From Kofleriaceae bacterium (GTDB lineage: Bacteria; Myxococcota_A; Polyangia; Haliangiales; Haliangiaceae), in NCBI GenBank assembly GCA_018058095.1, contig JAGPCO010000003.1, forward strand, positions 32,199 through 96,198: 64,000 nt of DNA, in the 5' to 3' direction. The notes beneath the pieces are model-generated. The model had not been told where the DNA came from. It saw nothing but the letters and a program-made list of their open reading frames with translations, and searched no databases. This document shows, piece after piece, positions 29,455-38,434 of this stretch. The position numbers and the translations under genes were made by a program. Position 1 is the stretch's first letter. Every line of letters starts with the position of its first letter.

Positions 29455-30093
29455 ATGAGGTCGAGGTGGGGATCGATCGTGACGAGCGTGGTGGCGATCG
29501 CCGCCTGCGACGATGGTGCGGGCGCGCCCGACGCAGATCCGACCGCGCCCGACGCCGACCCGACCGCACCCGACGCCGACCGGACCACGCCCGACGCCGC
29601 GGCGGCGCGGCCCGACGCGGCCGGTGGCGTCGGTGAGCCGCCCGAGCTGGCCGGCATCACGCTGCGCCACAACGAGGTCCGGGCCACCGTCGACGTGCCG
29701 GCGCTGACGTGGGATCCGGCGCTGGCCGCCATCGCCACCGCCTGGGTCACGCAGTGTATCGATCAGCAGCAGCCGATCGGCCTGGTCGACCACAACGCCG
29801 GCCGCAGCACCGGCTACCCGAGCTACGTCGGCGAGAACATCTTCGGCGCCGGCGGCAGCGCGACCGCGGCGGCGGCGGTCGATCTGTGGGCGAGCGAGGC
29901 GCAGTACTACGACGCCGGCACCAACACCTGCAACGCGCCGGTCGGCCGCAGCTGTGGTCACTACACCCAGGTGGTGTGGCGGACCACGACCAAGCTCGGC
30001 TGCGCGTTGCACGCCTGCGCCGGCCTGCAGTTTGGCAGCACGATCGTGTGCAACTACGGCCCCGGCGGCAACACCGGCGGGGCGCCGTTCTGA
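29455..30093 (+). CDS. CAP (SCP/PR-1) domain lipoprotein 1
   Basis: Predicted lipoprotein of 212 residues. The leader ends VAIAACDDG, followed by a repetitive linker (PDADPTAPDADPTAPDAD) as in the lipoprotein at 4.9 kb. The CAP domain begins LRHNEVRATVDVPALTWDP; it has YVGENIFG, CGHYTQVVWRTTTKLGCAL and VCNYGPGGN, the four family signatures with the conserved His and Glu. Bacterial CAP proteins are extracellular with unclear activity. A paralogue follows after 16 bases. Confidence 0.88.
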   Translation: MRSRWGSIVTSVVAIAACDDGAGAPDADPTAPDADPTAPDADRTTPDAAAARPDAAGGVGEPPELAGITLRHNEVRATVDVPALTWDPALAAIATAWVTQCIDQQQPIGLVDHNAGRSTGYPSYVGENIFGAGGSATAAAAVDLWASEAQYYDAGTNTCNAPVGRSCGHYTQVVWRTTTKLGCALHACAGLQFGSTIVCNYGPGGNTGGAPF

Positions 30094-30109
30094 GCAAGGA
30101 GCCGCGCCG

Positions 30110-30652
30110 ATGAAGCGACCGATGTGTGTCCTCGCCCTGATCCTGACCGCCGCGTGTGGCGGTGACGACGGCGGCGGTGGTGGTGGTGGTGGTGGCGACA
30201 GCGAACCGGCCGCGCTGAGCGGCACCCTGGCCGCGCACAACGCGGTCCGGGCCACCGTCGACGTGCCGGCCCTGGCCTGGGATGGCGCGCTGGCCGACAT
30301 CGCCCAGGCCTGGGCCGACCAGTGTGTCGACCAGGAGGCGCCGATCGGCCTGATCGATCACAACGAGGGGCGCAGCGAGGGGTACCCGAGCTACGTCGGC
30401 GAGAACGTTTATGGCTCGAGCGGCGCCGCGACCGGGCCCGACGCTGTCGCCGCGTGGGCCTCGGAGGAGGCCGACTACGACCACGCCAGCAACACCTGCA
30501 GCGGCGTGTGTGGCCACTACACCCAGCTGGTCTGGCGCGACACCACCCACGTCGGCTGCGCCATCGGCAACTGCGCCGGCTTGCGCTTCGGCAACGTCGT
30601 CGTGTGCAACTACGGCCCGGGCGGCAACGTGAACGGCGCGCGCCCGTACTAG
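30110..30652 (+). CDS. CAP (SCP/PR-1) domain lipoprotein 2
   Basis: A 180-residue paralogue of the preceding gene with AAGGAG upstream of the ATG. Leader ends LILTAACGG, followed by a Gly run. Core: LAAHNAVRATVDVPALAWD, YPSYVGENVYG, CGHYTQLVWRDTTHVGCAI, VCNYGPGGNVNG. The two are a tandem duplication. They probably form one transcript ending at the hairpin at 30705. Confidence 0.88.
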   Translation: MKRPMCVLALILTAACGGDDGGGGGGGGGDSEPAALSGTLAAHNAVRATVDVPALAWDGALADIAQAWADQCVDQEAPIGLIDHNEGRSEGYPSYVGENVYGSSGAATGPDAVAAWASEEADYDHASNTCSGVCGHYTQLVWRDTTHVGCAIGNCAGLRFGNVVVCNYGPGGNVNGARPY

Positions 30653-30704
30653 CAGGATCCTGCGCGGCGCCGCCTGGGCGCCGCGGACGGCCCGAAACGG
30701 CAAC

Positions 30705-30728
30705 GGGCCCGCCCTGGTGGGCGAGCCC
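30705..30728. terminator. Terminator-like hairpin between convergent genes
   Basis: GGGCCCGCCC, loop TGGT, GGGCGAGCCC: a 10-bp stem with one mismatch, GC-rich, between the CAP gene and the convergent globin gene. Position and symmetry suit a bidirectional terminator; no strong T-run is present on either side. Confidence 0.5.
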
Positions 30729-30766
30729 GCTCCTTCGTCGGTACGGTCAGCGCGCTGACCGCGTGA

Positions 30767-31234
30767 TCACTGACCGACGATGTCGCCCTTCATGCCGCCG
30801 AGCGCGCCGAGCAGCTCGTCCTTCTCGGCCTGCGGCACGCTGAACTTGTCGAGGGCCTTGACCAGGTCCTCGACCACCGCGCCGAACTGCTCCTCGGTGA
30901 TCTGCATGCCGGTGTGCGTCGTCTTCATGTCGCGCCCGGTGTAGGTGCAGCCGCCGCCGGTCGCCGCGCAGATCTGGTCGCGCAGGTGGCCCTTGAGCTT
31001 GTCGATGTCGGTGTTGGCGAAGAACGAGTTGACCCGCGCGTCGGCGGCGACGTTGGCGACGAACTCGTCGACCACGGCGCTGATCGCGTCGGCGCCGCCG
31101 AGGCGCTCGAACAGGGTCTTCTGGGTCTCGGCGGTGGTGTCGCCGCCGCCGGCCTCCTTGACGTCCTTCTTGCCACCACCACAAGCCATGAGCGAAGCGG
31201 CCGCGAGCGCGGCCAAGATCATCCGAAAGCGCAT
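30767..31234 (-). CDS. Exported truncated hemoglobin (group I-like) lipoprotein
   Basis: Protein of 155 residues. A lipoprotein leader ([15 protein letters not shown]) precedes a truncated globin domain: [35 protein letters not shown] and [15 protein letters not shown], where the His is the expected proximal haem ligand. A two-Cys insert ([14 protein letters not shown]) sits before the F helix. Truncated globins are usually cytoplasmic O2/NO proteins; an exported, probably lipid-anchored form is unusual and suggests a periplasmic or surface NO/O2 role. Confidence 0.85.
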   Translation of the reverse strand: MRFRMILAALAAASLMACGGGKKDVKEAGGGDTTAETQKTLFERLGGADAISAVVDEFVANVAADARVNSFFANTDIDKLKGHLRDQICAATGGGCTYTGRDMKTTHTGMQITEEQFGAVVEDLVKALDKFSVPQAEKDELLGALGGMKGDIVGQ

Positions 31235-31383
31235 CTTTGCTGTCCTTTGTTGCGTTGCGGCCAGTCCGGCCGTTGCCCGGAGGTCCGGTCGCCCCAGTAC
31301 GAGGCCCCGCCCCAAGCGGATCGACTGATACCAGAACGCGCAGGGGGTGCGCCGCTCGGGTGTGACGCGAAGATCGGGCCAGC

Positions 31384-31409
31384 CACTTGTGGCGTCCCGG
31401 TTACAAGTG
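31384..31409. promoter_or_regulatory. Inverted repeat, candidate operator
   Basis: CACTTGT and ACAAGTG are perfect 7-base complements with 12 bases between them, centred about 125 bases before the SDR start in the divergent gap with the globin gene. This layout suits a dimeric regulator. A TTGACA-like hexamer lies at about 31486, but no clear -10 follows. Confidence 0.4.
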
Positions 31410-31521
31410 TCGCTCAGGCCAGTACCCGGGCCATCAGGTGGTCGATGATGGCGCTTCTACACGAAGCACCACGGCGCGGGAGGCGATTGACATCCAACCA
31501 GGACTGGCCAAAGTGCCGCCC

Positions 31522-32385
31522 ATGTCACCTCCCGTGGGCCTCCGCCTCGACGGCCGCCGCTACATCGTCACCGGCGCCAACACGGGCATCGGCAAGGTCA
31601 CCGCGCTCGAGCTGGCGCGGGCCGGCGCGCAGGTCGACCTGGCGTGCCGCTCGGCCGCCAAGACCGCGCCCGTCGTCGACGAGATCAAGCGGGTCACCGG
31701 CAACGACGCGGTGCGCTTCTATCCGATCGACCTGACCGACCTCGGCAGCGTGCGCGCCTGCGCCGACGCGTTGCTGGCGGAACCGACGCCGATTCACACG
31801 CTGATCAACAATGCCGGCATGGCCGGCCTGCGCGGCCAGACCGCGGCCGGGTTCGAGCTGGCGTTCGCCGCCAACCACCTCGGGCACTACCTGCTGACTC
31901 GCCTGCTGCTGCCGCGCCTGACCGCGGCCGCGCCCGCGCGTGTCGTCAACGTGTCGAGCCGGTCGCACTACCAGGCCAAGGGCATCGACTGGGCCGCGCT
32001 GCGCCAGCCGAGCAAGAGCTACACCGGCATGACCGAGTACGCGGTGTCCAAGCTGTGCAACGTGCTCTTCGCCAAGGAGCTGGCCCGCCGCACCGAAGGC
32101 ACCGGCGTCACCACCTACGCCCTGCACCCCGGCGTGATCGCCAGCGACATCTGGGGCCGCCGCATGCCGCGCCCGCTGGCCTGGCTGGCGACCCGCTTCA
32201 TGATCACCACCGAGCAGGGCGCGCTCACCACCCTGCACTGCGCCACCGCGCTCGAGCTGGCCGGCGCCAGCGGCCGCTACTACGACGACCGCAAGGAGAA
32301 GCGTCCGAGCCGGCTGGCCGACGACGCCGCGCTGGCGACCGAGCTGTGGACGCGCAGCGCCGAGTGGGTCGGCCTGCCGGCGTGA
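31522..32385 (+). CDS. Short-chain dehydrogenase/reductase
   Basis: Protein of 287 residues, ATG at 31522. NAD(P)-binding motif YIVTGANTGIGKVTALELA, DLACRS after beta-2, LINNAGMAG, catalytic Ser in VVNVSSRSHY and YxxxK in YAVSKLCNVLFAKEL. The overall pattern is that of retinol-dehydrogenase-like SDRs. Substrate unknown; no adjacent pathway genes. Cytoplasmic. Confidence 0.9.
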   Translation: MSPPVGLRLDGRRYIVTGANTGIGKVTALELARAGAQVDLACRSAAKTAPVVDEIKRVTGNDAVRFYPIDLTDLGSVRACADALLAEPTPIHTLINNAGMAGLRGQTAAGFELAFAANHLGHYLLTRLLLPRLTAAAPARVVNVSSRSHYQAKGIDWAALRQPSKSYTGMTEYAVSKLCNVLFAKELARRTEGTGVTTYALHPGVIASDIWGRRMPRPLAWLATRFMITTEQGALTTLHCATALELAGASGRYYDDRKEKRPSRLADDAALATELWTRSAEWVGLPA

Positions 32386-32523
32386 CGTAGCAGCGGCGAC
32401 CGACCTCACGCCGCGAGCCCGGCACCTGGGTGGACCCCCGACCGGGCAGGTCGACGTTCGGCGTCGATCACGTCGACGGCGAGCGTTCCCGATCACGAGC
32501 GCGGCCACGGCCACGGGCTCGAC

Positions 32524-32559
32524 CACGATCACGGCCACGATCACGGCCACGATCACGGC
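32524..32559. repeat. Three tandem copies of a 12-mer
   Basis: CACGATCACGGC occurs three times without interruption at 32524-32559, with degenerate copies on both sides (32499-32523). It sits in the 238-base gap between the SDR and the convergent lipoprotein gene. Minor satellite; no coding role seen. Confidence 0.85.
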
Positions 32560-32623
32560 CACAGCCGTCGGCGGTCTTCGTTCTCGCCTCGAGGCGACCA
32601 CAACCATCGACGCCGAGGCGGTG

Positions 32624-33541
32624 CTACTGGCAGCCGAGGCGGGTCGGGCCGAGCGCGAGATCGTCGAGCCACACCTCGAACGTGCCGGGCGTCGGGTTGG
32701 CCTGGTACAGCCACCAGCCGAACCAGGCCCGATCCACCGCCGGCAACACCAGGTCGACCGGGTTGCCGCCGTGCCGTGTGCGCGACACGTCGAGGTCGGG
32801 CTGGGCCTCGCCGTCGAGCCACACGTGCACCTCGGCGGTGGATGAGACCAGCTCGAACTCGACGCAGACCCAGCGCCCGGCCTGGGCCGGCGCGCTGCGC
32901 CGCCAGTCGGTCCAGTCGCCGGTCGGGCCGCCGTCGCTGCCCACGCCCCAGAACGCGCCGGTCGGATCGGCCCCGCTGGCCGGCGCCTGCTGCCCGCCGA
33001 CCGGGCGCACCAGCGTGCCGTCGCCGGCACCGGCCAGCTCGACCAGCGTGAAGTGGGCGTAGGCCGGCGCGGTCGGGAACGCCGTGACCCACAGGTGCGC
33101 CACGCCGAACAGCGCGTCGCCCGCCGGGGCCAGGCCGTCGACGAGCAAGCGGCCGCGCCCGTTGCCGGTGGTGGTGACCCGCAGCGCGCGGGCGCCGCGG
33201 GCGTGGGTGGCGTCGATGCTGAGCTCGCCGGCGCTGGCCTCGGTGCGCCATGTGGTGCTGCTGGCCGGGCCGAGCGGGAGCTGCTCGAAGTCCTCGCAGA
33301 ACAGCAGGCCGGCGCCGGCGCACAGCGCGCCGGCGGCGTCGGCGCCGCCACCCATGCTGGCATCGGCGACGGCGCTGGGGTCGGCGTCGATGCCTCCCCT
33401 GGCGTCGGCGCCGGCGCCACCTCCGCCGCACCCGGGCGCGAGCAGCGCCGCCAGCAGCGCGCCGGCGGTGGTGATCGGCGCGACCGCAGGACGGAGGCAC
33501 GGGCGGCACGGCGCGTGCGGCAGCAAGGCGTGACGGGTCAT
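32624..33541 (-). CDS. Lipoprotein with concanavalin/LamG-like domain
   Basis: Protein of 305 residues; leader ends LLAPGCGGG, then a D/A linker (GGIDADPSAVADAS). The body starts LLFCEDFEQLPLG, has RALRVTTTGNGRG, WVCVEFELV and AEVHVWLDGEAQPDLDV, and ends LDDLALGPTRLGC. This beta-sandwich pattern (E-D-F-E at the start, the VWLDG strand, the L-DD-L end) is typical of exported lectin/glucanase-fold proteins without catalytic residues I can name. Probably carbohydrate binding. Confidence 0.75.
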   Translation of the reverse strand: MTRHALLPHAPCRPCLRPAVAPITTAGALLAALLAPGCGGGGAGADARGGIDADPSAVADASMGGGADAAGALCAGAGLLFCEDFEQLPLGPASSTTWRTEASAGELSIDATHARGARALRVTTTGNGRGRLLVDGLAPAGDALFGVAHLWVTAFPTAPAYAHFTLVELAGAGDGTLVRPVGGQQAPASGADPTGAFWGVGSDGGPTGDWTDWRRSAPAQAGRWVCVEFELVSSTAEVHVWLDGEAQPDLDVSRTRHGGNPVDLVLPAVDRAWFGWWLYQANPTPGTFEVWLDDLALGPTRLGCQ

Positions 33542-33568
33542 GGCGAGATCATCCCACGCGCGGGCTGG

Positions 33569-36052
33569 TCACGGGCAAGCGCCACAGTCGACCTCGCAGC
33601 TGGCGCAGGTCTCGAGCGGGTCACACGTGGCGTCGCCGCAGCGCGGTCGCGTCGCCGGGCAGCTGGTGCGCGGCGGGCACAGCGGATCGCAGCTCGGCCA
33701 GCAGTCGGGATCGGCGCAGCCAGCCAGGCCGTCGCCGTCGGCGTCGTCGCCGGTGGTGCAGCGCTCGGCCCGCCCACCGCTGCTCCACTCGAGCCGCCAG
33801 TGCTCCTCGTAGGTGTACTCGAGGTCGCCGGTGACACCGCCGAACAGGCGCGGCGCGCCGTCGCGGCCCGGCACCAGCGTCGTGCCCCAGCGCCCGAGCG
33901 GGACCTGGCCGCTGACCTCGATCAGCTCCCAGTCGGTCCCGGTCCACTCCCAGGTGTCGTCGAGCGGGCCGCCGGCGTTGAGCCCGCCGAACAGCACGAC
34001 GCGGCCGCGCCGCGGGTCGAACGTCATGGCCGGGAACACTCGCCGCGGCGGCACCTGGGTCGGCTGCAGCTGCTGCCAGGTCGTGCCGTCGAACTCCCAG
34101 GTGTCGTCGAGCGCGTACTGGTCGGCCGACTGACCCGCGAACAGCACCACGCGGTCGCGCACCGGGTCGTACGCCATGCCGGCGCCCCAGCGCGGCAGCG
34201 GCGCCTCCGCCGGCGCGAGGTCGGTCCAGCCGGCGCCGTCCCAGGCCCAGGTGTCGGCGGAGAACTCGCTGGCCGGGCGCGGCGGATCGGTCGGCTCGAT
34301 GAGCCACGCGCTCGGCACCCGACGGCCGCCGAACATCAGCGCGCGCCGGCGCTGGCTGTCCCACACCAGGCCGGCCCGGCTCCGCGCCGGCGGGCGCGTC
34401 GCCAGCGGCACCTCGCGCCAGCTGGTGCCGTCGACCAGCCAGGTGTCGTCGAGGTTGCTGCTGCCCGACACGCCGCCAAACAGCAGGACCGCGCCGCGCT
34501 CGGGGTCGAACACCGCGCTGGCCAGCTGGCGCGGGCGCGGCGGGACGGGGCCGCTCCGCCAGCCGGTGGGGTCGTGGATCCACACGTCGTCCCAGGCCGC
34601 GTCCCACGGCGGCGTGCCACCGACGACGAAGGCGGCACCCCGGGCCGGATCGTAGGCGGCGGCGTGGAGCGCGCGCGGCATCGGACGGACCGTGGCCAGG
34701 GTCGACCACAGGCCGTGCATCAGGCCGGGCACCGAGGCCGCGTCGGTGCGCATGCCGGCGCCGGTGTACCAGCCGCCGAGCAGCACCAGCTGCTGCCGGG
34801 CCTCGTCCCACACGGTGGTGTGGGCGCCAGTGCCAGGCGCGCCGCTGAGCGGTCGCCAGGTCACGCCGTCCCACTCGTCGCTGCTCTCGCGGTAGACGTC
34901 GGGGTTGCGCTGGGTCGCGCCGCCGACCAGCACGACGCGGCCGCGCGCCGGCACGAAGGTCATGCTGCCGAAGTAGCGGCCACCTTGTGGCGCCGCCGCC
35001 TCGACCAGGCTCCACGCCGTGCCGTCCCACTCCCAGGTGTCGGTCAGCACGGCGGTCGCGTCGAACTGTTCGAGGCCGCCGTGCAGCACGGCGCGGCCGC
35101 GCACCGGGTCGAACGCGAGCTGGGCCCAGAACCGGGGCGGGGGCGCGACGGCGCCGGTGCGATCGATCCACGTCTCGCCGTCCCAGGCCCAGGTGTCGGC
35201 CAGGGCCTTCGACATGCGATCGATGCCGCCAAACATGAGGATCTCGCCCCGGACCGCGTCGTACGTCATGCCGGCGTGGGTCCGCGCCGGCGGCTGGGTG
35301 GTGACCAGGCGGCGCTGCCAGGTCGCGCCGTCCCACTCCCAGGTGTCGCCGAGCCGGGCCGAGCTGTCGCCGCCGAACAGCACCATGCGGCGGCGGCGGG
35401 CGTCGTACGCGATGGCGCCGCCCTCGCGCGCCGACGGCGAGACCGGCGGCGTGGCCCGCCACCAGGCGGTGCCGTCCCAGCGCCAGGTGTCGCCGAACAG
35501 CTGGCCACCGTCGCCGCCGCCGAACACCAGCACCTCGCCGGCGGCCGCGTCGTAGCCGGCGTGGGCCCAGCGCCGGCCCTGCACGACCGGCACGCCCTGG
35601 ACCCAGCGCGGCTGCTCGTCCTGGCACGCCGACGAGCAGCCATCGCCGCTGACCGGGTTGCCGTCGTCGCACTGCTCGTCTTGCTCGCGGTCGATCAGCG
35701 CGTTGCCGCACTCCTGCGTCGACGTGCAGTCGGCCGAGCACCCGTCTCCGCCGACCTGGTTGCCGTCGTCGCAGCGCTCGCCGCGCGCCGGCTCGACCAG
35801 CTGGTTGCCGCAGCCGGCGTCGACGCAGGCGCCGAGGGTACACACGCCGTCGGTGATGAGGCCGGCGCTGCAGGTGTCGCCGTCGGCGCGGCCGGCGCAG
35901 GCGGCGGCCTGCTCGGCCGGCACGCAGCCGAGCGGGTGACACACCGTCTGGTCGGGGCAGATGCGGCCATCGGCGCAGCGGGTGGCCGGCTCGGGCAGGC
36001 AGGCCGCGCCCAGCACGAGGAGCGGCGCCACCAGGGCCGGCAGGGAGCGCAT
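33569..36052 (-). CDS. Kelch-repeat and DUF4215 surface protein
   Basis: Predicted lipoprotein of 827 residues, leader ending LVLGAACLP. Residues 20-155 are Cys-rich and contain two DUF4215 repeats (CDDGNQVGGDGCSADC, CDDGNPVSGDGCSSAC). Residues 160-790 hold around a dozen kelch-type blades with repeating GDTWEWDGxTW, MxYDxxRxxxxLFGG units. The C-terminus is Cys-rich again (CADPDCWPSCDPLC, CASCEVDCGAC). These are typical myxobacterial surface proteins, perhaps adhesins. The minus-strand frame is clean over its whole length. Confidence 0.88.
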   Translation of the reverse strand: MRSLPALVAPLLVLGAACLPEPATRCADGRICPDQTVCHPLGCVPAEQAAACAGRADGDTCSAGLITDGVCTLGACVDAGCGNQLVEPARGERCDDGNQVGGDGCSADCTSTQECGNALIDREQDEQCDDGNPVSGDGCSSACQDEQPRWVQGVPVVQGRRWAHAGYDAAAGEVLVFGGGDGGQLFGDTWRWDGTAWWRATPPVSPSAREGGAIAYDARRRRMVLFGGDSSARLGDTWEWDGATWQRRLVTTQPPARTHAGMTYDAVRGEILMFGGIDRMSKALADTWAWDGETWIDRTGAVAPPPRFWAQLAFDPVRGRAVLHGGLEQFDATAVLTDTWEWDGTAWSLVEAAAPQGGRYFGSMTFVPARGRVVLVGGATQRNPDVYRESSDEWDGVTWRPLSGAPGTGAHTTVWDEARQQLVLLGGWYTGAGMRTDAASVPGLMHGLWSTLATVRPMPRALHAAAYDPARGAAFVVGGTPPWDAAWDDVWIHDPTGWRSGPVPPRPRQLASAVFDPERGAVLLFGGVSGSSNLDDTWLVDGTSWREVPLATRPPARSRAGLVWDSQRRRALMFGGRRVPSAWLIEPTDPPRPASEFSADTWAWDGAGWTDLAPAEAPLPRWGAGMAYDPVRDRVVLFAGQSADQYALDDTWEFDGTTWQQLQPTQVPPRRVFPAMTFDPRRGRVVLFGGLNAGGPLDDTWEWTGTDWELIEVSGQVPLGRWGTTLVPGRDGAPRLFGGVTGDLEYTYEEHWRLEWSSGGRAERCTTGDDADGDGLAGCADPDCWPSCDPLCPPRTSCPATRPRCGDATCDPLETCASCEVDCGACP

Positions 36053-36201
36053 CGGGCCATTCTAGCAGGACGCTGACCAACGCTGCGCAGCCGCGTCTGC
36101 AGCGACCTCCCCGTGCCCGTGCCCGAATCTGGGCGGTCAGGCTCCGGCCAGGTGAGCCACCATGGCGGCCAGTCCGCTGGAAGCGAGATCGTTCGGCGCG
36201 C

Positions 36202-36951
36202 TCAGGGCGTCGACCGTCGCGCCGGGGGGAGGGTCCAGCGCGCCTCGTCGCCGGTGGCCAGCTCGATGCCGGTGCCGTCGGCGGGCCAGTCGAGCGGCGC
36301 GACCTGCTGCAGCGACCAGGCGCGGTGGCCGCACCCATGGTCGAGCCTGGCCGCCCGCAGGTGCAGGCCGGGTGTGCCGGCGAGCACGCGCGTGCGCACG
36401 TCGAGCTGGGTGATCACCCCGTCGGTGGTGGTGATGCGGAGGTCGGCGCCCGGCACCCGCACGCCGCCCAGGCAGGCCCACAGCCGGTCCGCCGGGGCGC
36501 CGCGCAGGACCTGGCGCGCGCCGCGCGGCAGGTGGCGGGCGCAGTCCTGGGACCGATCGGCGGCGCGGGTCGGCGCGGCGGCGAGCTGCGCGGTCAGCGT
36601 GACCAGCGTGGCGACCGCGTTCTGGTGGCGCGCGTAGGTCACGCAGACCGGCGCGCTCATGTCGCCGCGGGCGGCGGCGCGGCCGCAGTGGCGGCGGATG
36701 GCGGCGTCGGGCCAGGGCCGCCACGGCGCGATCTCGCCTGCCTCGTCTTCGCTCGGCAAGCTGCCGTGGGCGCTGGGCGCGGCGTCGATCGCCGCTGCCG
36801 ACAGCACCCGCTCGGCGTAGGCGGCGGCGGTCAGGAAGCGCGGGCCACGGACGCCTCGGGGATCACACTGCGCCAGGGCCACGTCGGGCGGCAGCAGCGA
36901 GACGGTGATGGCCGCGGCGGCCAGGAGCGTGCGCAGGGTACGAGCGGGCAT
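36202..36951 (-). CDS. Exported protein of unknown function
   Basis: Predicted 249-residue secreted protein starting MPARTLRTLLAAAAITVSLL with a signal cleaved after ALA. Six cysteines are spread over the mature part (CDPRG, RHCGRA, CVTYARHQ, CARHL, LWACLG, HGCGHRA). I see no family. The C-terminal part (LRITTTDGVITQLDVRTRV) looks beta-rich. It is divergent from the second RCC1 gene. Confidence 0.6.
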   Translation of the reverse strand: MPARTLRTLLAAAAITVSLLPPDVALAQCDPRGVRGPRFLTAAAYAERVLSAAAIDAAPSAHGSLPSEDEAGEIAPWRPWPDAAIRRHCGRAAARGDMSAPVCVTYARHQNAVATLVTLTAQLAAAPTRAADRSQDCARHLPRGARQVLRGAPADRLWACLGGVRVPGADLRITTTDGVITQLDVRTRVLAGTPGLHLRAARLDHGCGHRAWSLQQVAPLDWPADGTGIELATGDEARWTLPPARRSTP

Positions 36952-37122
36952 GTCGGCGGTTGGACGTACCACGATGGCGTTTGGTCTCATGTGGTGAGCG
37001 GCGGGGCCTGGCGTCACGACCAGGTGTGTCCTGGTGTTCACGACGCCGGCGCCGCCACCCCTGTGGGTGGTGGAGATCGCTGGCGGTGAGCACCTGGCCT
37101 GCCCCTTGCTGGTCGCGGCGGC

Positions 37123-38427
37123 GTGATGACCAGGAGCCTGTTCTTGTTCGCCGCGCTGGGCGCGGCCTGTACCAACGCCGATGCCGGCGGCGCCACCGAT
37201 GGCGCCACCGGCGGTGCCACCGATGGCGCCACCGGCATGGGCGCCGATGGCCCCGTCGGTGACGGGCCCACGGGCAGCGGCGCCGACGCGCAGCCGCTCG
37301 ACGGCGGGCCCGGCGGCGTCGACGCGGCGCCGTCCACCGTGGCTGGCCCGCGCCTCGCGCTCGGCGGCAACCACAGCTGCCTGCTCGACCCGGCCGGCAC
37401 GCTGCGCTGCTGGGGCCTGGGCACGTCCGGTCAGCTCGGCGACGGCGCGCTGGCCAACCACGCCAGCCCGACGGTGGTACCGGGCGGGCCGTACCTGGCG
37501 GTCGCCGCCGGTAGCTTCTACACCTGCGCGATCACCGCCGCTCGGCGCGTGGTGTGCTGGGGCCGGGGCACCGACGGCCAGCTCGGCGACGGCACCTCGA
37601 CCGATCGCGCCACCCCGACGCCGGTGATCGGGCTCGACGTCGACGTGGTCGGCCTCGACGCCGGCGGCGCCACCACCTGCGCGGTGCTGGCCAGCGGCGG
37701 GCTGCGCTGCTGGGGCAACAACGTCTACGGCCAGGTCGGCGACGGCACCCAGGTGGCGCGGCCGAGCCCGGTCGACGTGGTCGGCCTGACCGGCCCGATC
37801 GCCGCGGTCACGCTCGGCAGCGCGCACACCTGCGCCACCACCACCGCCGGCGCGCTGGCCTGCTGGGGCTGGGCCTACAGCGGTCGGCTCGGCAACGGCG
37901 AGAACGGCGTGAGCCAGGTCCACACCGCGCCGATCACGCTGACCACGCTGACCGGGCCGGCCGATCTGCCGCGCGCCGGCAACGCGTTCTCGTGTACGCG
38001 GGTCGGGGCGGCGCGAGTGTCGTGCTGGGGCGAGAACTCGTCGGGTCAGCTCGGCAACGGCGGACAGGTGCCGGCGTCCGAGCCCATCCTCGTCGCCGGC
38101 GTGCTCGGGGTGAACGCGCTGGCCACCGCGTTCGAGGCGACCTGCGCGGTGAGCGACCGCAGCGTGGTGCGATGCTGGGGCCGCAACCGCAGCGGCCAGA
38201 TCGGCAACGGCAACGGCGGCGTCGGCCAGGTGGTGACCGTGCCGACCCAGGTGATGGGGCTGGACGGCCTGGGGCCGACGCTCGACGAGCTGGCCAGCGG
38301 CAACGCCCACACCTGCGTCCGCACCAGCACCGAGCGGGTGTTCTGCTGGGGCAACAACACCTACGGCCAGGTCGGCGACGGCTCGGTCAACATCGATCGG
38401 ACCAGCGCGGTCGAGGTGCTGCTGTAG
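37123..38427 (+). CDS. RCC1-repeat lipoprotein, second
   Basis: Protein of 434 residues; starts MMTRSLFLFAALGAACTN, and either ATG could be used. A linker of GATDGATGGATDG repeats follows, then about seven RCC1 blades (CWGLGTSGQLGDG, CWGRGTDGQLGDG, CWGNNVYGQVGDG, CWGENSSGQLGNG), enough for one propeller. It is a shorter relative of the gene at 6332-8599. Confidence 0.85.
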   Translation: MMTRSLFLFAALGAACTNADAGGATDGATGGATDGATGMGADGPVGDGPTGSGADAQPLDGGPGGVDAAPSTVAGPRLALGGNHSCLLDPAGTLRCWGLGTSGQLGDGALANHASPTVVPGGPYLAVAAGSFYTCAITAARRVVCWGRGTDGQLGDGTSTDRATPTPVIGLDVDVVGLDAGGATTCAVLASGGLRCWGNNVYGQVGDGTQVARPSPVDVVGLTGPIAAVTLGSAHTCATTTAGALACWGWAYSGRLGNGENGVSQVHTAPITLTTLTGPADLPRAGNAFSCTRVGAARVSCWGENSSGQLGNGGQVPASEPILVAGVLGVNALATAFEATCAVSDRSVVRCWGRNRSGQIGNGNGGVGQVVTVPTQVMGLDGLGPTLDELASGNAHTCVRTSTERVFCWGNNTYGQVGDGSVNIDRTSAVEVLL

Positions 38428-38434
38428 CGGGCGA

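Noticed and set aside
33053-36076. A 1007-codon open frame on the plus strand
   Set aside because: It is antisense to the kelch/DUF4215 gene; its translation is Arg/Ala/Gly-rich without domains, as expected from very high GC.
37019-37035. Hairpin ACCAGG-TGTGT-CCTGGT before the second RCC1 gene
   Set aside because: Six-base stem in GC-rich DNA without a T-run or conserved context; likely chance.
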